Below, piece after piece: positions 20,913 through 31,428 of a stretch of 64,000 nucleotides of DNA. A program made the translations under genes and the position numbers. The stretch's first letter is position 1, and the number at the start of each line of letters is the position of its first letter. The notes below the pieces were generated by a model. That model ran no database searches. It worked only from the letters and a program-made list of their open reading frames with translations, and was not told the DNA's origin. The stretch is from Thermomonas aquatica (GTDB lineage: Bacteria; Pseudomonadota; Gammaproteobacteria; Xanthomonadales; Xanthomonadaceae), in the NCBI RefSeq assembly GCF_006337105.1, contig NZ_CP040871.1, forward strand, positions 1,116,001 through 1,180,000, in the 5' to 3' direction.

Positions 20913-22832
20913 TCAGATCTCCACCTGCGCGCCCAGCTCCACCAGCCGGTTGCCGGGAATCCGGAAGAAGCCGGTGGCCGGCGCCGCGTTGCGGTGCATG
21001 ACCGCGAACAGCTTGTCGCGCCACACCGGCATGCCGCGGTGGCGGCCGGCGACGATGGTCTCGCGGCTGGCGAAATAGGTGGTGTCCATCGGGTTGAAGG
21101 TCAGCTCGCACTGGTCGCAGCTGCGCATCAGCGCCAGCGGCACGTCCGGCGTCTCCATGAAGCCGTAGCGGATCACCACCCGGTGGAAATCGCGGCCGCC
21201 GATCGATTCGACCTTCATCCGCTTGTCCTTCGGCGCATACGGCACGTTCAGCGTTTCCACCGTCAGCAGCACGTTCTGCTCGTGCAGCACCTTGTTGTGC
21301 TTGAGGTTGTGCAGCAGCGCATGCGGCACCACGCCCTTGTCGGCGGTCAGGAACACCGCGGTGCCCGGCACCCGCACCGGCGGCGCCAGCATCAGGCCGG
21401 GCAGGAAGGTGTCGAGCTGGATGCCTTCCTTGCGCACTTCCTCGTGCAGCAGTTCGCGGCCGCGGCGCCAGGTGCGCAGGATGGTGAACACCACCAGCCC
21501 CAGCAGCAGCGGGAACCATGCGCCCTGGAAGAACTTGGCGCCGTTGGCGACCACGAAACCGAGGTCGATGACGAAGAACACCACGCACAGCGGCAGCACC
21601 CAGAGCCGCGCCTTCGGCCACAGCGCGCGCGCCACGATCGCCAGCAGCAGGGTGTCGATCAGCATGGTCACCGACACCGAGATGCCGTAGGCCGCCGCCA
21701 GCGCGGAGGAACTGCGGAAAGTCAGCACCACCGCCAGCACCAGCAGCATCAGCATCCAGTTCACGAACGGCACGTAGATCTGGCCGATCGCCTGGGTGGA
21801 GGTGTGCCGCACCTGCATGCGCGGCACGTAGCCCAGCTGCATCGCCGCGCGCGCCACCGAGAACGCGCCGGTGATCACCGCCTGCGAGGCGATCACCGTG
21901 GCCGCGGTGGCCAGCACGATCATCGGGATCAGCAGCGCCTCCGGCACCGCCTCGTAGAACGGGCTGCGCACGTCGGTCGGGTTCTGCAGCAGGTTCGCGC
22001 CCTGGCCCAGGTAATTCAGCATCAGCGAGGGCAGCACCAGGCCGTACCAGCCGTAGCGGATCGGCTTGGCGCCGAAATGGCCCATGTCCGCGTACAGCGC
22101 CTCGCCGCCGGTCACCGCCAGCACCACCGCGCCCAGGATCAGCACCGAATGCCAGCCGTGGGTGAGGAAGAAATGCATCGCCCACCACGGGTTGAACGCC
22201 TTCAGCACTTCGGGCGCATGGAGCAGGTTGTACAGGCCAAGCCCGGCCAGGCTCAGGAACCACAGCGCGGTGATCGGCCCGAACACCTTGCCCACCTTCT
22301 CGGTGCCGTAGCGCTGGCTCAGGAACAGCACCAGCAGGATCACCACGGTGATCGGGACGATGAAATGATCCAGCCGCGGCGCCGCCACGCGCAGGCCCTC
22401 CACCGCCGACAGCACCGACATCGCCGGGGTGATCACGCTGTCGCCGAAGAACATCGAGGCGCCGAAGATGCCCAGGATGCCGACGATGTAGACCGAGCGC
22501 CCGCCCTTCGGCAGGGTGCGCTGGGCCAGCGCCATCAAGGCCATGATCCCGCCCTCGCCCTCGTTGTCGGCGCGGGTGATGATGGTCACGTACTTCAGCG
22601 TCACCACCAGCATCAGCGCCCAGAAGATCAGCGAGAGCATGCCGAGCACGGTGTCGTGGTCGGGGGTCAGGCCGAAGTGCGGCGCGAACGCCTCCTGCAG
22701 CGCGTACAGCGGGCTGGTGCCGATGTCGCCGAACACCACCCCGATCGCGCCGACCACCAGGCCGGCCATGCCGATCCGCCCGTGGTCGTGCGGTTGCGCG
22801 TGGATGGACTTGCTTGCAACAGGATCGGACAT
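20913..22832 (-). CDS. kup: Low-affinity potassium transporter Kup
   Basis: KUP/HAK/KT-family potassium-proton symporter of the inner membrane. Starts of the family core are clear: [18 protein letters not shown] in the first helix, [17 protein letters not shown], and about twelve hydrophobic helices up to residue 440. A cytoplasmic C-terminal domain of about 170 residues ends [20 protein letters not shown]. 639 residues, standard length. It is inserted between ruvA (21-base gap) and ruvB (36-base gap) and so is probably co-transcribed with repair and Tol-Pal genes. Confidence 0.95.
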   Translation of the reverse strand: MSDPVASKSIHAQPHDHGRIGMAGLVVGAIGVVFGDIGTSPLYALQEAFAPHFGLTPDHDTVLGMLSLIFWALMLVVTLKYVTIITRADNEGEGGIMALMALAQRTLPKGGRSVYIVGILGIFGASMFFGDSVITPAMSVLSAVEGLRVAAPRLDHFIVPITVVILLVLFLSQRYGTEKVGKVFGPITALWFLSLAGLGLYNLLHAPEVLKAFNPWWAMHFFLTHGWHSVLILGAVVLAVTGGEALYADMGHFGAKPIRYGWYGLVLPSLMLNYLGQGANLLQNPTDVRSPFYEAVPEALLIPMIVLATAATVIASQAVITGAFSVARAAMQLGYVPRMQVRHTSTQAIGQIYVPFVNWMLMLLVLAVVLTFRSSSALAAAYGISVSVTMLIDTLLLAIVARALWPKARLWVLPLCVVFFVIDLGFVVANGAKFFQGAWFPLLLGLVVFTILRTWRRGRELLHEEVRKEGIQLDTFLPGLMLAPPVRVPGTAVFLTADKGVVPHALLHNLKHNKVLHEQNVLLTVETLNVPYAPKDKRMKVESIGGRDFHRVVIRYGFMETPDVPLALMRSCDQCELTFNPMDTTYFASRETIVAGRHRGMPVWRDKLFAVMHRNAAPATGFFRIPGNRLVELGAQVEI

Positions 22833-22853
22833 GCGGTTCCGGGAATCGCGGCC

Positions 22854-23441
22854 TCAGCGGAGCGCGGACTGTAGCGCTTTGCGGATGATGATGGCGGCAT
22901 CGTCGCCATCGGCTGCGGCTTTCCTTGCCATGCGCTCGGCCTCGGCCGGCTTGTAGCCCAGCGCCTGCAGGGCGGTGACGGCCTCGGACAGCGGATCTCC
23001 CGGCAGGCCGGAAACGGATGCCGACGGGCCGCCGGCAAGGTCGGCCGCGCGGTCGCGCAGTTCCACCACCATGCGCTCGGCGGTCTTCTTGCCGATGCCG
23101 GGAATGCGGGTCAGCGCGGTGACGTCGCTGGCCTGCACCAGCCGCGCGAAGTCGTCGACCGAGACGCCGGACAGCACCGCCAGCGCGATCTTCGCGCCGA
23201 TGCCGGACACCTTCTGCACGTCGCGGAACAGGCGGCGCTCGGCCTCGCGCAGGAAGCCGTACAGCGAGACGCTGTCCTCCTTCTGCGCGTAATGGGTGAA
23301 CAGGAACACCTCGCGGCCCACCTCGGGCAGGTCGTAGAAGGTGCTCATCGGCGCTTCCAGCTCGTAGCCCACGCCGTGGACTTCGATGACCAGCCACGGC
23401 GGCGCCTTGTGGATCAGCACGCCCTTCAGTCGTCCGATCAT
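22854..23441 (-). CDS. ruvA: Holliday junction DNA-binding subunit RuvA
   Basis: Tetrameric platform that holds Holliday junctions for RuvB and RuvC. MIGRLKG N-terminus, OB-fold domain I, helix-hairpin-helix repeats ([15 protein letters not shown] and [18 protein letters not shown]), and a C-terminal RuvB-contact domain ([19 protein letters not shown]). 195 residues from the ATG at 23441; an upstream in-frame GTG abutting the ruvC stop would add eight residues. Confidence 0.97.
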   Translation of the reverse strand: MIGRLKGVLIHKAPPWLVIEVHGVGYELEAPMSTFYDLPEVGREVFLFTHYAQKEDSVSLYGFLREAERRLFRDVQKVSGIGAKIALAVLSGVSVDDFARLVQASDVTALTRIPGIGKKTAERMVVELRDRAADLAGGPSASVSGLPGDPLSEAVTALQALGYKPAEAERMARKAAADGDDAAIIIRKALQSALR

Positions 23442-23465
23442 CGCGAACCGCTCATCGTGCCGCAC

Positions 23466-23990
23466 TCATCGCGATTTCCTCCACGCCGTGCGCGTCGCCA
23501 CGCCCAGCCGGTTCGCCGTGGCGCGCACGTGCGCATGGGTGATCGCCACCGCCAGCGCGTCGGCGGCATCGGCCTGCAGCTTGCCCTGCACGTTCAACAT
23601 CAGGCCGACCATGTGCTGCACCTGCTTCTTGTCGGCGCCGCCGCTGCCGACCAGGCCCAGCTTGATTTCCTTGGCCGCGTATTCGCTGACCGGCAGGTCG
23701 CGCGCCACGCAGGCGGCGATCGCCGCGCCGCGGGCCTGGCCCAGCTTCAGCGCGGACATCGCGTTGTTGGACAGGAACACCTGCTCCACCGCGACTTCGT
23801 CCGGCGCGTACTGCTCGATCAGCGCCCACAGGCCGTCCAGCAGCTTGCGCAGTCGCAGCGGGAAGGATTCGGCGTCCAGCAGCACCAGCGGCTGGTGGTG
23901 GACGTGCACGACCTTGCCATCGGCGGCCACGTCGATGATGCCCACGCCGGTCCGCTGCGAACCGGGGTCGATGCCGAGGATGCGTGTCAT
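23466..23990 (-). CDS. ruvC: Holliday junction resolvase RuvC
   Basis: Endonuclease that cuts Holliday junctions symmetrically. RNase H-like fold with the catalytic acidic tetrad: Asp in ILGIDPGSQ, Glu in [11 protein letters not shown] and two Asp in [14 protein letters not shown]. 174 residues. Thirty bases downstream of yebC, in the conserved yebC-ruvC order. Confidence 0.97.
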   Translation of the reverse strand: MTRILGIDPGSQRTGVGIIDVAADGKVVHVHHQPLVLLDAESFPLRLRKLLDGLWALIEQYAPDEVAVEQVFLSNNAMSALKLGQARGAAIAACVARDLPVSEYAAKEIKLGLVGSGGADKKQVQHMVGLMLNVQGKLQADAADALAVAITHAHVRATANRLGVATRTAWRKSR

Positions 23991-24020
23991 GTCGCGTGCG
24001 TGCGTCGTTCGCGGCGGCGA

Positions 24021-24743
24021 TTACGCGGCGGCACCCAGGTCGGCGTTGGAGTAGACGTTCTGCACGTCGTCCATGTCTTCCAGCCAGGCCAGCAGCTTCT
24101 TCACCTGCTCGGCGGTATCGCCCTCGACCGCGATGTCGTTGTCGGCGCGCATGGTCACCTCGGCGAAACCGGGGGCCAGGCCGGCGGCTTCCATCGCCGC
24201 CTTCACCTCGCCGAAGGCATCGGGCGAGGTGACCACGTCGATCGCGCCATCGTCGTAGACGGTGACGTCGTCGGCACCGGCCTCGATCGCCGCCTCGGTG
24301 ATCGCGTCTTCGTCGGCGCCGGTGTCGTAGCTGAGCACGCCGAGCTTGTTGAACATGAAGGCCACCGAGCCTTCGGTGCCCATGTTGCCGCCGAACTTGC
24401 CGAACGCGTGGCGCACGTCGGCCACGGTGCGCACGCGGTTGTCGGTCAGGCAGTCGACGATCACCGCCACCCCGCCGGGCGCGTAGCCCTCGTAGCGGAT
24501 TTCCTCGTACTCGACGCCTTCCAGCTCGCCGGTGGCCTTCTTCACCGCGCGCTCGATCACGTCCTTGGACATGTTGACCGCCAGGCCCTTGTCGATCGCC
24601 ACGCGCAGGCGCGGGTTGCCGGCCGGGTCGCCGCCGCCGGCGCGCGCCGCCACCGAGATCTCGCGGATCACCTTGGTGAAGATCTTGCCGCGCTTCGCGT
24701 CGACCGCGTTCTTGCGACCTTCGATGGAAGGACCACGTCCCAT
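24021..24743 (-). CDS. yebC: YebC/PmpR family regulatory protein
   Basis: Highly conserved 240-residue protein. The N-terminal segment [20 protein letters not shown] and the block [12 protein letters not shown] are diagnostic, as is [19 protein letters not shown] in the middle. The family is annotated as DNA-binding transcriptional regulators, while mitochondrial TACO1 homologues act in translation, so the precise role is unsettled. It is the first gene of the minus-strand run down to queC and starts at the ATG at 24743. Confidence 0.93.
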   Translation of the reverse strand: MGRGPSIEGRKNAVDAKRGKIFTKVIREISVAARAGGGDPAGNPRLRVAIDKGLAVNMSKDVIERAVKKATGELEGVEYEEIRYEGYAPGGVAVIVDCLTDNRVRTVADVRHAFGKFGGNMGTEGSVAFMFNKLGVLSYDTGADEDAITEAAIEAGADDVTVYDDGAIDVVTSPDAFGEVKAAMEAAGLAPGFAEVTMRADNDIAVEGDTAEQVKKLLAWLEDMDDVQNVYSNADLGAAA

Positions 24744-24775
24744 TGCATCGTCCAGCGGAAACCAGAGGGCGCGGA

Positions 24776-25432
24776 TTATACGGCGGCGGATTCGATGGCG
24801 TGCTCGGGGCCGCGCTCGAAGCGGCCGTGGCGGAGGAAATGCGCCGCCTGGGCGACCGCATCGCGCGAGAACACCAGCCCGGTATGGCTGCTGTGCACGG
24901 TGCAGTGGTCGGCCAGGCCCGGCAGGCGGGTTTCGTCCAGCCCCACGGTACCGTCCGAACCGCCCTCGAAGCGGGCGAACAGGCGGCCCAGGCCGCGCGC
25001 CACGTCGCCGGCCACCAAGCCGACCTCGGCCGGCCCGTCCCAGCGCTCCAGCCCGCCCTGCAGCAGGCCGGCGCTGCGGCCGAGCAAGGGCCGGGCCCAC
25101 GGTTTCGCGGCCATGTTGCGCGCGGTGAGGCTGCCGCGCAGCGGCGAGCCCAGGCAGACCACCCGCGTCACCGCGGCGTCCGGCGCTGCGCGCAGGGCTT
25201 CCAGTGCGATCAGGCCGCCCAGGCTGTGGCCGACGATGGCTGCCACCCGCTCGCGCCGCAGCCGTTCGACCAGGCGCGGCACCGCGCGTTCGGGGCCGTC
25301 CAGCAGGCTGGAATAGCCGAACAGCGCGGGATCGAAGCCCTGCGCGCGCAACCGCGCCGCCAGCGGCAGCAGCCAGCTGTTGGCGTTGAGCAGGCCGTGG
25401 ACGAGCAGGACGCGGGGCGCGGGGGCTTGCAT
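24776..25432 (-). CDS. Alpha/beta-fold hydrolase, lipase-like
   Basis: Predicted serine esterase of the alpha/beta hydrolase superfamily, 218 residues. [16 protein letters not shown] supplies the oxyanion region, GHSLGG the nucleophile elbow (Ser about residue 82), and [12 protein letters not shown] near the C-terminus a candidate catalytic His; the Asp is probably in GGSDGTVG. The GxSxG context and LGSPLRGS resemble PGAP1/lipase-type members that act on esters or lipids; the substrate is unknown. The start at 25432 ([13 protein letters not shown]) fits the family; upstream sequence is the intergenic region of the divergent phosphatase. Confidence 0.82.
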   Translation of the reverse strand: MQAPAPRVLLVHGLLNANSWLLPLAARLRAQGFDPALFGYSSLLDGPERAVPRLVERLRRERVAAIVGHSLGGLIALEALRAAPDAAVTRVVCLGSPLRGSLTARNMAAKPWARPLLGRSAGLLQGGLERWDGPAEVGLVAGDVARGLGRLFARFEGGSDGTVGLDETRLPGLADHCTVHSSHTGLVFSRDAVAQAAHFLRHGRFERGPEHAIESAAV

Positions 25433-25520
25433 GCCGCATTGTGCTGCACGCCCGGAGTGGCACCAAACGCCGGCCGCGCGCTTACCATGCGGCCCGCGCC
25501 ACCATTGCCAGCGAACGCAG

Positions 25521-26654
25521 ATGACGACCCGCCTTTCCCCGTGCCGGCGCCGCGCGCCGCGCTGCCTGCTGCCGATGCTTTGCATGGCGTTCGCCGCGAC
25601 CGCCGGCGACGCCCCGCAGGCAGCCGTGGCGGACGACGGCCCTTACGTATTCCATGCCGCGGGCAAGCGGCTGGAGGCGCTGTGGGTCTGCGCCGGCAAG
25701 GTCGTCCGCGAGACGCGGCGCGCGCGCGGCGGCGCCACGATCCAGCCGCGCTGCGGCTATCCGCATGCACTGGCGATCCCGGCGCGGATCGAAGCCGCGC
25801 AAGCCCCGCTGCCGCCGGGCGCGCGCATCGTCGCGCTGTCGGACATCCACGGGCAGTACGCATTGATGGTGCGCCTGCTGCGCGCGAACGGCGTGATCGA
25901 CGCGCACGACCGCTGGCAGCTGGGCCGCGACCAGCTGGTGGTGGCCGGCGACGTGTTCGACCGCGGGCCGCAGGTCACCGAAGCGTTGTGGCTGCTGTTC
26001 CAGCTGCAACAGCAGGCGGCGAAGGCCGGCGGGGCGGTGCACTTCCTGCTCGGCAACCACGAGACGATGGTGCTGTACGACGACCTGCGCTACCTCAACC
26101 CGAACTATGTGCAGGTCGCGGGATTGCTGGGGCGCCCGTATCCGTCGCTGTACGGGCCGGATTCGGTGCTGGGCGAATGGTTGCGCACGCGCCCGGCGAT
26201 GCTGCGGCTGGGCGATACCCTGTTCCTGCACGGCGGCATCGCGCCGGAGAACATCGGGCTGGTGCAGGCCATGGACGCCACCAATGCCGCCTACGACCGC
26301 TCGCTGGGCATGCCGAAAGCGCAGCTCAAGGCCGACCCCGCCAGCGCCCGCCTGTACGACGGCAAGACCAGCCCGATCTGGTATCGCGGCTACTTCAACG
26401 GCCAGCTGACCACGCAGGAGGTCGGCGCCCTGGCCGATACCCTGGGACTGGCGCGGATCGTGGTGGGCCACACCACCATCGGCGAAGTCGCCAGCTTCCA
26501 CGATGGCCGGGTGATCGCCATCGACAGCAGCATCAAGCGCGGCAAATCCGGGCAATTGCTGTTCATCGAGGGTGGCAAGCTCAGCCGCGGCCTGCTGGAC
26601 GGCAGGCGCGAGCCGCTGCCCGCGCTACGGGACGTACCCGACGACAAGGAATAG
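25521..26654 (+). CDS. Metallophosphoesterase (PPP-like, probably exported)
   Basis: Calcineurin-type phosphoesterase with all core metal motifs: SDIHGQY, AGDVFDRG, LGNHETM and, C-terminally, FLHGGIAPE and VVGHTT. These are the GDxHG/GDxxDRG/GNHE signatures of the PPP family; the arrangement resembles bacterial Shewanella-type phosphatases. 377 residues from the ATG at 25521. The first 30 residues have an Arg-rich start and hydrophobic core (CLLPMLCMAFAATAG), a plausible signal peptide, suggesting a periplasmic enzyme. The substrate cannot be read from the sequence. Confidence 0.86.
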   Translation: MTTRLSPCRRRAPRCLLPMLCMAFAATAGDAPQAAVADDGPYVFHAAGKRLEALWVCAGKVVRETRRARGGATIQPRCGYPHALAIPARIEAAQAPLPPGARIVALSDIHGQYALMVRLLRANGVIDAHDRWQLGRDQLVVAGDVFDRGPQVTEALWLLFQLQQQAAKAGGAVHFLLGNHETMVLYDDLRYLNPNYVQVAGLLGRPYPSLYGPDSVLGEWLRTRPAMLRLGDTLFLHGGIAPENIGLVQAMDATNAAYDRSLGMPKAQLKADPASARLYDGKTSPIWYRGYFNGQLTTQEVGALADTLGLARIVVGHTTIGEVASFHDGRVIAIDSSIKRGKSGQLLFIEGGKLSRGLLDGRREPLPALRDVPDDKE

Positions 26655-26665
26655 GCGCGCGGCGC

Positions 26666-27190
26666 TCAGGCCTGCGCGCGGCGCCGGTACATGAACTCGC
26701 GGTCGCGCTGTGCGCCGACGATGAATTCGTATTCGCCGGCGAACTCGAACCCGTAACGGCTGTAGAACCGTTGCGCGCCGAGGTTTTCCGACCACACGCT
26801 GATCCACAGCGGACGCGGGCCATCGCGCAGCAGCCAGGCCATGGCCTCGTCCATCAGCGCGCGGCCGGTGCCGCCGCCCTGGGTGCCGGCACGCACGTAC
26901 AGCCGCTTCAGCTCGCCATCGCCCGGCTGCGCCTCGGCATGCGGCAGGCCGCAACGACCGGCCTGCGCATAGCCGATGGCCTGGCCATCGCGTTCGGCGA
27001 GCCACAGCGCGTAGTCCGGGTCCGCCAGCGCCCCGGCATAGGCCTCGACCGTGTGGCTTTCCTCGAGGAAGGCCTGCAGGTCTTCGCGCGAATACAGGTG
27101 CCCGAAGGTCTCGACGAAGGTGGCCGTGCCGAGCGCTGCCAGCGCGGCAGCGTCAGCGGCGGTCGCACGGCGGATCACCGTGCCGTTCAC
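26666..27190 (-). CDS. GNAT family N-acetyltransferase
   Basis: Acetyl-CoA-dependent acyltransferase of 174 residues. Motif A has the form [23 protein letters not shown] (acetyl-CoA pyrophosphate loop GGGTG), followed by [25 protein letters not shown], the typical motif B. An N-terminal [15 protein letters not shown] is also typical. The start is a GTG at 27190 that overlaps the aspS stop (GTGA), so it is translated with aspS; a second in-frame GTG lies four codons on. The acceptor is unknown. Confidence 0.85.
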   Translation of the reverse strand: MNGTVIRRATAADAAALAALGTATFVETFGHLYSREDLQAFLEESHTVEAYAGALADPDYALWLAERDGQAIGYAQAGRCGLPHAEAQPGDGELKRLYVRAGTQGGGTGRALMDEAMAWLLRDGPRPLWISVWSENLGAQRFYSRYGFEFAGEYEFIVGAQRDREFMYRRRAQA

Positions 27191-28953
27191 GCGACCGGCT
27201 TCTCCCGCACCGACACATGCACCTCGGCCAGCTGCTTGTCCGGCACCGGGCTGGGCGCACCGGTCATCAGGCATTGCGCGGTGGTGGTCTTGGGGAAGGC
27301 GATCACGTCGCGGATCGATTCGCTGCCGGCCATCAGCGCGGCGATGCGGTCGATGCCGAAGGCGATGCCGCCGTGCGGCGGCGCGCCGTACTTGAGCGCG
27401 TCGAGCAGGAAGCCGAACTTGCCTTCCGCTTCCTCGGCACCGATGCCGAGCAGTTCGAACACCGCGCTCTGCATCTGCGAATTGTGGATGCGGATCGAAC
27501 CGCCGCCGATCTCGTTGCCGTTCAGCACCATGTCGTAGCCGCGGGAGACCGCGGTCTTCGCGTTCGCGCGCAGGTCGTCGATCGAATCCACCGCAGGCGC
27601 GGTGAACGGATGGTGCAGGGCGACGTAGCGGTTTTCCTCGTCGTCCCACTCGAACATCGGGAAATCGGTGACCCACAGCGGCGCCCAACCGTCGGAGACC
27701 AGGTTGAAGTCCTTGCCGGCCTTCAGCCGCACCGCGCCCATGAAGTCGCTGACCTTGTTGTAGGCGCCTGCGCCGAAGAACACGATGTCGCCGTTGCCGG
27801 CGCCGACGTGCTTGAGCAGCGCATCGAACGCGCCGACGGCGAAGAACTTGGCCACCGGCGAATTGACCGCGCCGGCCTCGTCGATCTTGGCGTAGGCCAG
27901 GCCCTTGGCGCCGAACTTGGCGGCGTGCGCGGCGTAGTCGTCGATCTGCTTGCGCGACAACGCCGCGCCACCGGGGATGCGCAGCGCGGCGACGCGCCCG
28001 TCGGCATCGTTGGCGGCGGCGGTGAACACCGCGAACTCGCAGTCCTTCACGAACTCGGCGACATCGACCAGTTCCAGCGCGATGCGCAGGTCCGGCTTGT
28101 CGGAGCCGTAGCGGCGCATCGCCTCGGCATAGGGCATGCGCGGGAATTCGGCGGCCAATTCGACCCCCATCACCTCGCGGAACACGTGGCGGATCATGTC
28201 TTCGGTGAGGTCCTGCACGTCGCGTTCGGACACCCACGCGAATTCCATGTCGAGTTGGGTGAACTCGAGCTGGCGATCGGCGCGCAGCGCTTCGTCGCGG
28301 AAGCAGCGCGCGATCTGGTAGTAGCGGTCGAAGCCCGCCATCATCAGGATCTGCTTGAACAGCTGCGGGCTCTGCGGCAGCGCGTAGAACTCGCCCGGGT
28401 GCATGCGCGCCGGCACCAGGAAGTCGCGCGCGCCTTCCGGCGTGGCCTTGGTCAGGATCGGGGTCTCGATGTCCTGGAAGCCGCGCGCATCCAGGTAATG
28501 GCGCAGCGCGCTGACCAGCCTGGTACGGGTGCGCATCTTGCGCTGCATGTCCGGGCTGCGCAGGTCGAGGTAACGGTACTTGAGGCGCACGTCCTCGCCC
28601 GGGTTCTCGTGGTGGTGGAACGGCAGCGGTTCGGCCTTGTTCAGCAGCTCGATCTTCTCGGCCACCACTTCCACCTTGCCGGTGCGGATCTTGTCGTTGA
28701 CCGCATGCCGCGCGCGCACGGTGCCGGTGATGCGCAGGCAGTCCTCGTAGCCGACCTTCGACGCCGCGGCGATCGCCTCGGCATTGCCGGCGGCGTCCGA
28801 CGGTTCGGCCACGACCTGGACGATGCCCTCGTGGTCGCGCAGGTCGATGAAGCACAGGCCGCCGAGGTCGCGGGCGACATCGGCCCAGCCGCACAGGGTG
28901 ACGGTCTGGCCGATCAACGCTTCGTCGATCAGGCCGCAGAAATGGGTACGCAT
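27187..28953 (-). CDS. aspS: Aspartyl-tRNA synthetase
   Basis: Class II synthetase charging tRNA-Asp. N-terminal OB-fold anticodon domain ([26 protein letters not shown]), catalytic motif 1 near [18 protein letters not shown], motif 2 with the ATP-binding Arg ([22 protein letters not shown]), the bacterial GAD insertion domain and motif 3 ([15 protein letters not shown]). 588 residues, as in bacterial AspRS. Followed immediately by the coupled GNAT gene. Divergent from the DUF3011 gene across a 155-base gap. Confidence 0.97.
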   Translation of the reverse strand: MRTHFCGLIDEALIGQTVTLCGWADVARDLGGLCFIDLRDHEGIVQVVAEPSDAAGNAEAIAAASKVGYEDCLRITGTVRARHAVNDKIRTGKVEVVAEKIELLNKAEPLPFHHHENPGEDVRLKYRYLDLRSPDMQRKMRTRTRLVSALRHYLDARGFQDIETPILTKATPEGARDFLVPARMHPGEFYALPQSPQLFKQILMMAGFDRYYQIARCFRDEALRADRQLEFTQLDMEFAWVSERDVQDLTEDMIRHVFREVMGVELAAEFPRMPYAEAMRRYGSDKPDLRIALELVDVAEFVKDCEFAVFTAAANDADGRVAALRIPGGAALSRKQIDDYAAHAAKFGAKGLAYAKIDEAGAVNSPVAKFFAVGAFDALLKHVGAGNGDIVFFGAGAYNKVSDFMGAVRLKAGKDFNLVSDGWAPLWVTDFPMFEWDDEENRYVALHHPFTAPAVDSIDDLRANAKTAVSRGYDMVLNGNEIGGGSIRIHNSQMQSAVFELLGIGAEEAEGKFGFLLDALKYGAPPHGGIAFGIDRIAALMAGSESIRDVIAFPKTTTAQCLMTGAPSPVPDKQLAEVHVSVREKPVA

Positions 28954-29108
28954 GGGAACTCCGGGAAAGGCGGCATCCGGCTGGGGGAAACGGGCCGGGA
29001 ATACGTCATTTTAACGGGCTGGGGCCCGAAGTGGCCGTTGCCCGGCGCCGAATGCGTCGGAAACCCATGCCCGTCCACGGAATGCCGCCCACCAACCGGG
29101 GAATCGCC

Positions 29109-30041
29109 ATGCACCGCACGCTTTCGTCAGCCCTGCTGTTCGCGCTTGCCTTCGCCGCCGCATCGCCGTTGCTTTCCAGCCCCGCCCACGCCCAGGCCAA
29201 CCCGCGCGCCTACGCCCCGGAGGACCTGTGGACGCTGAATGCCACCGAGCAGACCCGGGTGATTTCGCAGGAATACCGCGAACAATCCAGCGGCCGCACC
29301 ATCCCCGGCGACCAGCTGCGCTTCTACCTGGACCAGGTGCGCCTGTCGCACTGGACCTTCAGCAAGGTCAAGCAGGACATCGCCAAGTCGCTGGGCAACA
29401 ACGGCGGCTGGAACCCGGGGCCCGGGCCCAACCCGCAAAGCATGCGCTGCGAGAGCAATGACGGCCGCAGCAAGGCCTGCCCCACCCCCTGGCAGGGCAA
29501 TTCGCGGCTGCTCAGGCAACTCTCCAACGCGCGCTGCATCGCCGGCACCAGCTGGTTCAGCAGCCCGGGCCGGGTCACGGTCAGCAACGGTTGCCGCGGC
29601 GAATTCGGCCCCGGCATCGGCGGCGGCCAGGGCGGCCAGGTCTCCGTCCAATGCGAAAGCAACGACGGGCGCCTGCGCACCTGCGGCAGCAACCTGGTCG
29701 GGCGCGCCCAGCTGCAGCGCCAGCTGTCGAACCAGCGCTGCATCGAGAACGTCAATTTCGGCCTGCGCAACGGCAGCGTCTGGGTGAATGCCGGGTGCCG
29801 CGGCGTGTTCCTGGCGCATGCCCGGGGCAACGGCAACGGCGGCCAGGACGACTACAGCGTCACCTGCTCCAGCAACCAGGGCCGTTATGCCACCTGCGCC
29901 TGGGATGCCGCGCGCGGCGTGCCCAGGCTGCTCCAGCAATTGTCGGGCGACGCCTGCCGGGCCGGCTATTCGTGGGGCTATATGGTGCGCACCGGATTGT
30001 GGGTGAACCACGGTTGCCGCGCGCGTTTCGGCACGCGCTGA
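29109..30041 (+). CDS. Secreted protein with three DUF3011 repeats
   Basis: Exported protein of unknown function, 310 residues. A signal peptide (LLFALAFAAASPLLSSPAHA|QA) precedes a region of about 80 residues without cysteines. Three tandem modules of about 55 residues follow, each of the form C-x-S-N-x-G-R ... LLRQLS ... C ... GCRxxF (residues about 115-170, 180-235 and 250-305). The four-Cys pattern in each module suggests disulfide-bonded small domains. DUF3011 is frequent in Xanthomonadaceae secretomes, with no assigned activity; Gly/Asn/Pro-rich linkers separate the modules. Start chosen at the ATG giving the signal peptide. Confidence 0.85.
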   Translation: MHRTLSSALLFALAFAAASPLLSSPAHAQANPRAYAPEDLWTLNATEQTRVISQEYREQSSGRTIPGDQLRFYLDQVRLSHWTFSKVKQDIAKSLGNNGGWNPGPGPNPQSMRCESNDGRSKACPTPWQGNSRLLRQLSNARCIAGTSWFSSPGRVTVSNGCRGEFGPGIGGGQGGQVSVQCESNDGRLRTCGSNLVGRAQLQRQLSNQRCIENVNFGLRNGSVWVNAGCRGVFLAHARGNGNGGQDDYSVTCSSNQGRYATCAWDAARGVPRLLQQLSGDACRAGYSWGYMVRTGLWVNHGCRARFGTR

Positions 30042-30364
30042 CCCCCATGCCGGGCCACCGCGGAGGCACCCGGGCGGCCTGATCCAGCGCTGATCGATCA
30101 GTCCCGCAGAACGGCCGGCAATCCGGACAGGCTGCGGCTGCGGCTGCGGCCGGAGCGGCGGGCGGCGCGCCGGCGTGATCACGAGTGGCGAGGCGATCCG
30201 CAGCGGCGACACCAGCACACCGGCCAGTCCATACAAGGCGATCGGGGCCGGCCCGACGGGCCGCCAGGTCACGCGCGGCGGATCGGTCGGCGAGCCTTAG
30301 CAGGCGAAGCCGGATCCTTGGGGCGCCCAGCCGGGAGGGCACCAGCGGGTGGGTGCGGCTCGCC
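30042..30364. other. Intergenic region between DUF3011 and FmdB genes
   Basis: 323 bases with no convincing coding region on either strand. An 8-bp inverted repeat (GGCGAGCC at 30289-30296 and its complement at 30357-30364) encloses about 60 GC-rich bases with internal short palindromes, and it abuts the stop codon of the fmdB-like gene. It may be its terminator or a degenerate dispersed repeat. Confidence 0.45.
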
Positions 30365-30682
30365 CTAGCGTGCCGGCTCGGCCGGCTTCGATGCGGCCAC
30401 GGGCTTCGCTTCCGGCTTGCTTTCGGGCTTGCTTTCGGCCGCGGGCTTGGCGCCCTCCCCGCCTTCGCCCGACGCCAGGTTGCGCTTCTTGTCGCCGTCC
30501 TTCTTGAAGTCGGTCTCGTACCAGCCGCCGCCGGACAGGCGGAATTGCGGCGCGGTCAGCTGGCGGCGCACCGAGCCCTGCGCGCCGCAGGACGGGCATT
30601 CGCCCGGGTCGGCGTCGGACAGCTTCTGCAGGCGGTCGAAACTGTGGCCGCAGGCATCGCAGACGAAGGCGTAGATCGGCAT
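30365..30682 (-). CDS. FmdB-type zinc-ribbon protein
   Basis: Small putative regulatory protein, 105 residues. Residues 1-45 carry the zinc ribbon: MPIYAFVCDACGHSFDRLQ (CxxC) and GECPSCGAQGSVRRQL (CxxC), followed by the family's FRLSGGGWYETDFK. The C-terminal 40 residues are low-complexity (repeats of the type ESKPESKPEAKP) and probably disordered. FmdB-type proteins were named from a formamidase operon; in most bacteria no role is known. No obvious partner gene adjoins it. Confidence 0.88.
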   Translation of the reverse strand: MPIYAFVCDACGHSFDRLQKLSDADPGECPSCGAQGSVRRQLTAPQFRLSGGGWYETDFKKDGDKKRNLASGEGGEGAKPAAESKPESKPEAKPVAASKPAEPAR

Positions 30683-30813
30683 GGCCGGAATGATCGCGTA
30701 AGGGAACCGACGCGAATTCTGGGGCCGGGCGCGGTTATTTCAACTCCCGCCCCCACTCGCGCCGCCCTGCAGTCCCGCTACCATCGGCCGCATCGTTCCG
30801 GCGGAGCCTGCCG

Positions 30814-31428
30814 ATGAATCCACGCTTCGCGGCCGCGAGCCTGGCCGGATTGGCTTGGACGGCACTACTGCTGCAGCTGTTCCTGACCCTGCGGCTGTCG
30901 ATCGCCAACGGCAACGGCGCCGTGCATGGGCTGTGGCTGTACTTCGCCTATTTCACCGTGCTGAGCAACCTGCTGGTTGCGCTGGTCGCCAGCCGCGGCG
31001 CGTTGTCGGCCGACGGCGGCATCGATGCGCCGTGGCGCGGCGCCGCGGTGACCGCCATCGTGCTGGTCGGGCTGGGCTACCACCTGCTGTTGCGCAACAT
31101 CTGGAACCCCCAGGGCGCGCAATGGCTGGCCGACGTGCTGCTGCACTACACGGTGCCGTTGGCCGCGTTGCTGTGGTGGCTGGCATTGCCGCCGTGCAAG
31201 CGGATCGACGCGACGGCACCGCTGCGCTGGCTGCTTTGGCCGGCGGCGTATTCGCTGTATGCGCTGGTGCGCGGCGCAGCCAGCGGCTTCTATCCCTATC
31301 CGTTCATCGACGCGACCGCGCTCGGCATGCCGCGCGTCCTGCTGAATGCCGCCGGCCTGCTGCTGGTGTACGTGCTGGCGGGCTACCTGTTGCGCGCGCT
31401 GGCCCACTGGCGCCGGCGCGCGGGCTGA
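30814..31428 (+). CDS. Pr6Pr family six-helix membrane protein
   Basis: Integral membrane protein of 204 residues with six predicted helices, matching the Pr6Pr (FAR-17a/AIG1-like) pattern: LAWTALLLQLFLTLRLS, an FTVLSNLLVALV helix, VTAIVLVGLGYHLLLRNIWNPQG and a conserved loop YPYPFIDATALGMPRVLLN near the C-terminus. His in HYTVPLAALLWWL and the N/P pair are typical family positions. The function in bacteria is unknown. Its TGA stop abuts the stop of the convergent ABC-F gene with no base between. Confidence 0.8.
   Translation: MNPRFAAASLAGLAWTALLLQLFLTLRLSIANGNGAVHGLWLYFAYFTVLSNLLVALVASRGALSADGGIDAPWRGAAVTAIVLVGLGYHLLLRNIWNPQGAQWLADVLLHYTVPLAALLWWLALPPCKRIDATAPLRWLLWPAAYSLYALVRGAASGFYPYPFIDATALGMPRVLLNAAGLLLVYVLAGYLLRALAHWRRRAG

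Noticed and set aside
19899..22874. A 991-codon plus-strand frame opposite ruvB and kup
   Set aside because: Composition is typical of an antisense shadow, and both opposite genes are unmistakable.
30185..30817. Plus-strand open frame covering the FmdB-like gene and the gap before it
   Set aside because: Arg/Ala/Ser-rich shadow of the zinc-ribbon gene; no ribosome-binding site and no domain.
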